A stretch of DNA of 64,000 nt from Rhodoferax sp. BAB1 (GTDB lineage: Bacteria; Pseudomonadota; Gammaproteobacteria; Burkholderiales; Burkholderiaceae_C), in contig NZ_CP054424.1 of assembly GCF_013334205.1 (NCBI RefSeq), forward strand, positions 3,368,001 through 3,432,000. Direction: 5' to 3'. A program made the position numbers and the translations under genes. Of this stretch, positions 58,559 to 64,000 are shown piece after piece (positions within the stretch are counted from its first letter, which is position 1; the number at the start of each line of letters is the position of its first letter). Below the pieces are notes generated by a model. That model did not search any database, had not been told where the DNA came from, and saw only the letters and a program-made list of their open reading frames with translations.

Positions 58559-60184
58559 ATGAAGATTCAAATTAAAACCATACAAGTCCCGGCCTATTGG
58601 GTCGCCCTCATCCTGGCCCTCGTAGCCCTCGGCTTCTGGTGGCTCGGCGCTCGGATGGCGCCCTCGACCACTGGCGGAGCCACAGCGGGGGCCGCAAGCA
58701 CCACAAGCACTCCTATGGAGGACCCGGGAACCTGGTCCATGGCACAGGGCGAGGACGCCACGCGCCGACATCTGCGCGAGGGCTTGAAGGCAGGTGATAT
58801 AGACCCCCAGACCGGGCGCACCATTCTTTTTTACGTGGACCCCATGGTGCCCGGCAAGAACTTTGACGCACCGAGCAAGTCACCTTTCATGGACATGATG
58901 CTGGTGCCGCGCTACGCCGGCGCCAGTGATGCCGATGCCGGGTCAGTCAGCGTCAGTCCGCGCGTCCAGCAAAACCTCGGTTTGCGTACGTCTACGGTGA
59001 TGGAAGGTGTTCTGTCGTCCGGCATCTCAGCAGTCGGCAACATCGCCTGGAATGAGCGGCTGCAGACAACGCTGAGCAGTCGCGCTATGGGCTATGTGGA
59101 GAAGTTGTATGTACGTGCCCCCCTGGATACCGTGGCAAAGGACCAACCACTGCTGGACATCTACGTACCGGACTGGGTGGCCGCGCAGGAAGACTACCTG
59201 GCCATCACCCGGATGCAAGGTCCTGATCTGGATGTCCTGCGCCAGTCCGCTCTGCAACGCATGCGCCAGGTCGGCATGTCCGAAGCGCAGATACGCCAGG
59301 TGACGGATAGTGCATCCCTGCAAGCTCGCTTGACCCTGCGCGCGCCCCAGGCCGGCGTGCTGACCGAACTCATGGTGCGTGAAGGAGGCACCGTCATGCC
59401 GGGCATGCTGCTGCTGCGCCTGCAAGGGACCCAGACCGTCTGGGCCGAGGCCGAGGTGCCGGAAAGCCAGATCGCCGAGCTCAGGCCGGGGATGGCCGTG
59501 CGTGCCAGCAGTCCGGCGTTTCCGGATGCGACCTTCGAAGGCCGGGTGCAGGCCCTGCTGCCTCAGGTGGATGCCAGCACACGGACCCTCAAAGCCAGAT
59601 TGGAGCTGCGCAACCCGGGCACAAAACTCATGCCCGGCATGCTGGTTCAGATGCAGTTCGCCGGAGCCGCGCGCAAAGCCACTTTGCTTGTTCCCAGCGA
59701 TGCCGTGATCCGTACCGGACAGCGCAATATGGTGATGCTGGCCGAGGAGAACGGGTATTACCGGCCCATCGAGGTGAAAACCGGTCGCGAAGCCAACGGG
59801 AAGATCGAGATTCTGGCTGGCCTGGACCTGGGGCAGAACGTCGTGGTGTCCGGTCAGTTCCTGATCGATTCCGAGGCCAGCCTGCGCGGTCTGGTGGAGC
59901 GGTTCAACCAGGGCCCAGCGCAGGCGGCCCAAGCCGCAACACAGGCCTACGCGACCGACGCTGTGATCGAGAAAATTGAGGGCGAGGCTGTGACCCTGAC
60001 GCACCCACCGGTTCCAGCGTTGAAGTGGCCCGGTATGACGATGGACTTCCGCTTGCCGCCGGCTGAACAGCGCCCGGCCAAGCTGGCGGCCGGCGAGAAG
60101 GTCAGGATCGAGTTCAGGATGCAGGACGGCGACATGCCGCTGATCACTCGGCTTGAACGCCTGAGCAGCGGAGGTGGCCAATGA
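58559..60184 (+). CDS. cusB: CusB-like adaptor with a C-terminal CusF domain
   Basis: This 541-residue protein has an N-terminal anchor, a metal-binding stretch rich in Met ([15 protein letters not shown]), lipoyl and beta-barrel domains, and a C-terminal CusF domain (about 461-541). There His482, Trp490, Met493 and Met495 (KWPGMTM) keep the complete CusF ligand set. It links CusA to CusC and may load copper itself. It overlaps cusA by four bases. Confidence 0.94.
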   Translation: MKIQIKTIQVPAYWVALILALVALGFWWLGARMAPSTTGGATAGAASTTSTPMEDPGTWSMAQGEDATRRHLREGLKAGDIDPQTGRTILFYVDPMVPGKNFDAPSKSPFMDMMLVPRYAGASDADAGSVSVSPRVQQNLGLRTSTVMEGVLSSGISAVGNIAWNERLQTTLSSRAMGYVEKLYVRAPLDTVAKDQPLLDIYVPDWVAAQEDYLAITRMQGPDLDVLRQSALQRMRQVGMSEAQIRQVTDSASLQARLTLRAPQAGVLTELMVREGGTVMPGMLLLRLQGTQTVWAEAEVPESQIAELRPGMAVRASSPAFPDATFEGRVQALLPQVDASTRTLKARLELRNPGTKLMPGMLVQMQFAGAARKATLLVPSDAVIRTGQRNMVMLAEENGYYRPIEVKTGREANGKIEILAGLDLGQNVVVSGQFLIDSEASLRGLVERFNQGPAQAAQAATQAYATDAVIEKIEGEAVTLTHPPVPALKWPGMTMDFRLPPAEQRPAKLAAGEKVRIEFRMQDGDMPLITRLERLSSGGGQ

Positions 60185-63100
60185 TCTCCCGCCTGATCCA
60201 CTGGAGCATCGCCAACCGCATCCTGGTGCTGATCGCGACGCTCATCATCAGCGCCTGGGGGGTGTTGACACTGCTGCGCACGCCGCTGGACGCCCTGCCC
60301 GATCTCTCGGACACCCAGGTCATCATTCGCACCACCTGGCCTGGGCAGGCGCCGCAGATCGTCGAGAACCAGATCACCTATCCGCTCACGACCACCATGC
60401 TCTCGGTGCCCGGGACCAAGGCGGTGCGCGGGTTTTCCTTGTTCGGCGACAGCTTCGTCTACGTCCTCTTCGATGACAACGTGGACCTCTACTGGGCCCG
60501 CTCGCGGGTGCTGGAATACCTTAATCAGGTGCAGTCGCGCCTGCCGGCCACGGCCCGCTCCTCCATCGGGCCGGATGCCAGCGGTGTGGGCTGGATCTAT
60601 CAGTACGCGCTGATCGACCGCAGAGGCCAGCAGGACATTGCCCAGCTGCGAGCCCTGCAGGACTGGTTCCTGCGCTTCGAGCTCAAGACCGTGGCCGATG
60701 TGGCCGAGGTCGCCAGCATCGGGGGCATGGTCAAGCAGTACCAGATCGTGCTGGACCCCGACAAGCTGGCGGCTTACCGCATCAGCCAGGACATGGTCAG
60801 CGCGGCCGTGGGACGTGCCAACCAGGAAACCGGCGGTTCCGTGATCGAGCTGGGCGAGGCGGAATACGCGGTCCGGGCCAGTGGCTACCTTCAATCTCTG
60901 GACGACTTCCGGGCCATCCCCATCCGGACCACCGCGGCAGGCATCTCGGTGCGTCTGGGGGATGTGGCCAACGTGCAGATCGGCCCCGAGATGCGCCGGG
61001 GCATCGGGGAGCTTAATGGTGAAGGCGAAGCTGTCGGCGGCGTCATCGTCATGCGCACCGGGAAGAATGCCCTGGCCACCATCCAGGCCGTCAAGACCAA
61101 GCTGGCCGAACTGCAGCGCAGCCTGCCCACCGGCGTGGAGATCGTACCGGTGTACGACCGCTCGGGCCTGATCGCCCGCGCGGTGGACAACCTGCAGACC
61201 AAGTTGATCGAGGAGTTCATCGTCGTCGGCCTGGTCTGCCTGGTGTTCCTGTTCCACCTGCGCAGCGCACTGGTCGCGATCGTGACCCTGCCGCTGGGGG
61301 TGATGATGGCTTTCATCGTGATGCAGTACCAGGGCATCAACGCGAACATCATGTCCCTGGGGGGCATCGCCATCGCCATCGGCGCCATGGTGGATGCGGC
61401 GATTGTCATGATCGAGAACGCGCACAAGCATCTCGAACGGTGGGAGCATGACAACCCTGAACTCGCGCTCTCTGGAGAACGCCGCTGGCAGCTCATAGCT
61501 GAAGCTGCAGCGGAAGTTGGGCCTGCACTTTTCTTCTCCTTGCTGGTGATCACCTTGAGCTTCATCCCGGTCTTCGCACTGGAGGCCCAGGAAGGACGGC
61601 TGTTCTCGCCGCTGGCTTACACCAAGACCTATGCCATGGCCGCCTCGGCCGGGTTGGCGGTGACCCTCATTCCCGTCCTCATGGGCTATCTGATCCGCGG
61701 CCGGATCCCCAGCGAGACTCAGAACCCGATCAACCGGGTTCTGATCGCGATTTACCGACCGATGTTGGATGTTGTGCTGCGCTGGCCCAGGCTCACCTTG
61801 GCCTGCTCGGTGATTATGCTGGTACTCAGCCTCTGGCCACTGCAACGGCTGGGCAGCGAGTTCCTGCCACCACTGGACGAAGGCGACCTGCTCTACATGC
61901 CGACCGCACTGCCCGGCCTCTCGGCCGCCAAAGCCTCGGAGCTGCTGCAGCAGACGGATCGGCTGATCAAGACTGTGCCGGAGGTGCTTAGCGTGTATGG
62001 CAAGGCAGGACGTGCCGATACCGCGACCGACCCTGCGCCGCTGGAGATGTTCGAGACCACGATCCAGTTCAAGCCGCGCGATCAATGGCGGCCTGGTATG
62101 ACCTTGGACAAACTGGTGGACGAACTGGATCGTAGTGTTCGGGTACCAGGCCTGTCCAATATCTGGGTGCCGCCCATCCGCAACCGGATCGACATGCTGG
62201 CTACGGGTATCAAGAGCCCTGTGGGCGTCAAGGTGGCGGGCCCGGACTTGGCCACCATTGATGGTCTGACGCGTCAGATCGAGCAGGTCGTCAAGCCGGT
62301 ACGGGGTGTCAGCAGCGCCTTGTCCGAGCGTCTCACAGGAGGCCGCTACATCGATGTAGATATCAACCGGCAAGCCGCCGCCCGCTATGGGCTGAACATC
62401 GCCGACGTTCAGGAAATCATGGAGGGAAGCCTGGGCGGCATGGAGATCGGCAAGACCGTCGAAGGCCTGCAGCGGTTCAGCATCAACCTGCGCTACCCCC
62501 GCGAGATGCGGGACTCCTTGCCCCGCCTGCGGGCCTTGCCTATCGTCACGCCAGCTGGGCAGCGACTGCTGCTGTCCGACGTGGCTGATATCCGCATCAG
62601 CGATGGACCACCCATGCTGCGCAGCGAGAACAGCCGGCTGGCTGGCTTTGTCTACGTTGACGTGCGTGGCCGCGATCTACGTGGGACCGTGCTCGATATG
62701 CAAAAGGCTGTCGCTGACCAGGTGCAGCTGCCCCCGGGCTACTCGGTGTCCTGGTCAGGCCAGTTCGAGTTCCTTGAGCGTGCCACGGCCAAGCTCAAGG
62801 TGGTGATTCCCTTCACCCTGCTCATCATCTTTGTGTTGCTCTACATCACCTTCCGCCACATCGGGGACGCCGTGCTGATCATGGGCACCCTGCCTTTCGC
62901 CTTGATCGGCGGCATCTGGCTGCTCTGGGCCTTGGGACACAACGTCTCCGTGGCCAGCGTGATTGGCTTCATCGCCCTGGCCGGAGTGGCAGCTGAGTTT
63001 GGCGTGATCATGCTGCTCTACCTGAGGCAGTCCTGGGAGACCCGCCTGGCGCAGGGACGCATGGATGAGGGGGCGCTGCTGGAGGCGATACGCGAAGGAG

Positions 63101-63318
63101 CGGTGCTACGCGTCCGCCCCAAGGCCATGACCGTAGCCACCATCGTGGCCGGCTTGCTGCCGATCTTCTGGGGTAGTGGGACGGGTAGTGAGGTGATGCA
63201 GAGGATTGCGGCGCCCATGGTGGGCGGGATGATCAGCGCGCCCTTGTTGTCGCTCTTCGTTGTCCCGGCTGTTTTTTATCTGATGAGAGGCCGGGACTGC
63301 CGCTTAATTAGCCCGTGA
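60181..63318 (+). CDS. cusA: Cu(I)/Ag(I) RND efflux pump CusA
   Basis: This 1045-residue protein has helix-4 relay motif [15 protein letters not shown] with Asp405 and Glu412 at the same numbers as E. coli CusA, the mark of monovalent Cu/Ag pumps. It contains the [18 protein letters not shown] segment in the porter domain. It exports Cu(I)/Ag(I) from the periplasm by proton antiport with CusB and CusC. Confidence 0.97.
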   Translation: MISRLIHWSIANRILVLIATLIISAWGVLTLLRTPLDALPDLSDTQVIIRTTWPGQAPQIVENQITYPLTTTMLSVPGTKAVRGFSLFGDSFVYVLFDDNVDLYWARSRVLEYLNQVQSRLPATARSSIGPDASGVGWIYQYALIDRRGQQDIAQLRALQDWFLRFELKTVADVAEVASIGGMVKQYQIVLDPDKLAAYRISQDMVSAAVGRANQETGGSVIELGEAEYAVRASGYLQSLDDFRAIPIRTTAAGISVRLGDVANVQIGPEMRRGIGELNGEGEAVGGVIVMRTGKNALATIQAVKTKLAELQRSLPTGVEIVPVYDRSGLIARAVDNLQTKLIEEFIVVGLVCLVFLFHLRSALVAIVTLPLGVMMAFIVMQYQGINANIMSLGGIAIAIGAMVDAAIVMIENAHKHLERWEHDNPELALSGERRWQLIAEAAAEVGPALFFSLLVITLSFIPVFALEAQEGRLFSPLAYTKTYAMAASAGLAVTLIPVLMGYLIRGRIPSETQNPINRVLIAIYRPMLDVVLRWPRLTLACSVIMLVLSLWPLQRLGSEFLPPLDEGDLLYMPTALPGLSAAKASELLQQTDRLIKTVPEVLSVYGKAGRADTATDPAPLEMFETTIQFKPRDQWRPGMTLDKLVDELDRSVRVPGLSNIWVPPIRNRIDMLATGIKSPVGVKVAGPDLATIDGLTRQIEQVVKPVRGVSSALSERLTGGRYIDVDINRQAAARYGLNIADVQEIMEGSLGGMEIGKTVEGLQRFSINLRYPREMRDSLPRLRALPIVTPAGQRLLLSDVADIRISDGPPMLRSENSRLAGFVYVDVRGRDLRGTVLDMQKAVADQVQLPPGYSVSWSGQFEFLERATAKLKVVIPFTLLIIFVLLYITFRHIGDAVLIMGTLPFALIGGIWLLWALGHNVSVASVIGFIALAGVAAEFGVIMLLYLRQSWETRLAQGRMDEGALLEAIREGAVLRVRPKAMTVATIVAGLLPIFWGSGTGSEVMQRIAAPMVGGMISAPLLSLFVVPAVFYLMRGRDCRLISP

Positions 63319-63592
63319 TCCGAAGCTCACGTCAGGAACAGCGGTTGTCGCGCGATTGGAGTGACCTGTCCCTTTAAACTTTAGTCTCGCACTCTGAAGC
63401 CGCTACTAACCCGATTACTGTTCAATGACCGCTATCGATTGCAGTGGACATGGGCGCTACGAATCGACGTGACGGCAACCAGCCTGGAGCGGATACTAGG
63501 TATGGCAAGGCCAATAAACTAAGCCATGTTACATATAGTGTTCGCCAGTCGCTCACGAAGGATATGCGCTGCGCTGGAAATTCGAGGAACGT
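63319..63592. other. Gap after cusA, right edge of the metal island
   Basis: No gene, terminator with a T run, or known repeat is apparent in these 274 bases. Base composition is less GC-rich than the cus genes. It separates the copper operon from the putative defence gene and would hold the latter's promoter. Confidence 0.5.
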
Positions 63593-64000
63593 ATGACAAA
63601 AAGAAACGATATTACGGAGCTACAGGCGAAGCCGGAAATGGTGCGCCTAATCTGGGCGCGGGACAAGACCTATCAAGCAGCCAAGCACACGCAGGGCTGG
63701 TTCGTCTTCTGGACTGCTGCGGTGCCGGTCCTCGGTGCACTAACAAGCGGCCTGTGGCCTGATTTGAAGCCCGCGCTCGCGCTGATTAGCCTGCTGTTAC
63801 TCTTCCTCGATGTCGGCCTCATCGACCGCCTACAGAAGGAGCGTTTGAAGCGGGGCGCGAAGCTGCAGGAGGAGTTTGACACCAGGGCTTTTGGGCTGCC
63901 GTGGAACAAGTTCGTCGCAGGCGACAAGGTCCTCCCAGAAGACGTGACTGAGGCGGCTTCTGCGGCGATGCCGGCTAGGCGGCAGAAGGAAATCGAGACC
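63593..64000 (+). CDS. S-4TM family putative pore-forming effector (C-terminus off the right edge)
   Basis: The 136 codons visible run to the window end without a stop. After a charged lead (MVRLIWARDKTYQAAKHTQG) come two transmembrane helices (WFVFWTAAVPVLGAL and ALALISLLLLFLDVGLI), then LQEEFDTRAFGLPWNKF. The FD-x(3)-FGLPWN segment after a helix pair is the hallmark of S-4TM effectors, the membrane-disrupting part of CBASS-like nucleotide-signalling defence systems. GAGGAAC precedes the ATG. The family match is from memory. Confidence 0.75.
   Translation, partial: MTKRNDITELQAKPEMVRLIWARDKTYQAAKHTQGWFVFWTAAVPVLGALTSGLWPDLKPALALISLLLLFLDVGLIDRLQKERLKRGAKLQEEFDTRAFGLPWNKFVAGDKVLPEDVTEAASAAMPARRQKEIET

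Noticed and set aside
59947..62373. An 808-codon open frame on the minus strand
   Set aside because: It is antisense to cusB and cusA. Its composition (many His, Gln and Asp) is typical of a shadow frame, and no domain is recognised.

Overview
This window comes from the chromosome of a high-GC betaproteobacterium, most likely a member of the Comamonadaceae (Burkholderiales). The evidence is the replication-origin gene order (gyrB-dnaN-dnaA facing away from rpmH-rnpA-yidD-yidC-mnmE), the strong third-position GC bias, and the flavour of the housekeeping proteins. No database search was possible, so the genus is left open.

Layout. 1-3.2 kb is a CueR-type copper module: a partial Cu(I) P-type ATPase reading left, with a copper chaperone, cueR and a small membrane protein reading right, all around three CueR-like dyads. 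3.2-10.8 kb holds signalling and general genes: two diguanylate cyclases, a pirin, a Spy-like protein, small membrane proteins, an NnrU homologue, a DEDDh exonuclease and a TPR-methyltransferase. 10.8-20.7 kb is the origin region, with DnaA boxes on both sides of dnaA. 20.8-28.4 kb carries apt, a CPA2 antiporter, the LPS genes kdsD-kdsC-lptC, an SDR, and two neighbouring RRM genes whose ribosome-binding sites both sit in a conserved hairpin. 28.6-31.8 kb is a TlpA-like protein followed by a bufferin-type operon (DUF2282 precursor, MNIO enzyme, DUF2063 partner, DoxX), then amtB.

From about 33.5 kb to 63.3 kb nearly every recognised gene concerns heavy metals, which suggests an acquired island. 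In order: cadR/ynfA facing cadA-lspA (Cd/Zn/Pb); merTP plus a Cys-rich protein facing merR, with no merA; a czcI-czcC-x-czcB-czcA-like RND efflux cluster; a divergent copK-like gene; copRS; and a long copper/silver operon. That operon holds a TolC lipoprotein, a Tat-exported multicopper oxidase, a cupredoxin, CusF, a Met-rich protein, a SHOCT protein, a DUF2933 protein, a Cu ATPase, a CopL/CzcI-like protein and finally CusCBA with a CusF domain fused to CusB. The parts form a coherent system: cytoplasmic sensors (CueR, CadR, MerR) and a membrane sensor (CopS/CopR), inner-membrane ATPases, periplasmic oxidation and binding, and export across both membranes.

The right edge starts a different theme. 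An incomplete gene at 63593-64000 closely resembles the S-4TM pore-forming effectors of CBASS-like antiphage systems, so a defence locus probably continues beyond the window. No insertion sequence, tRNA, rRNA or CRISPR array was recognised.
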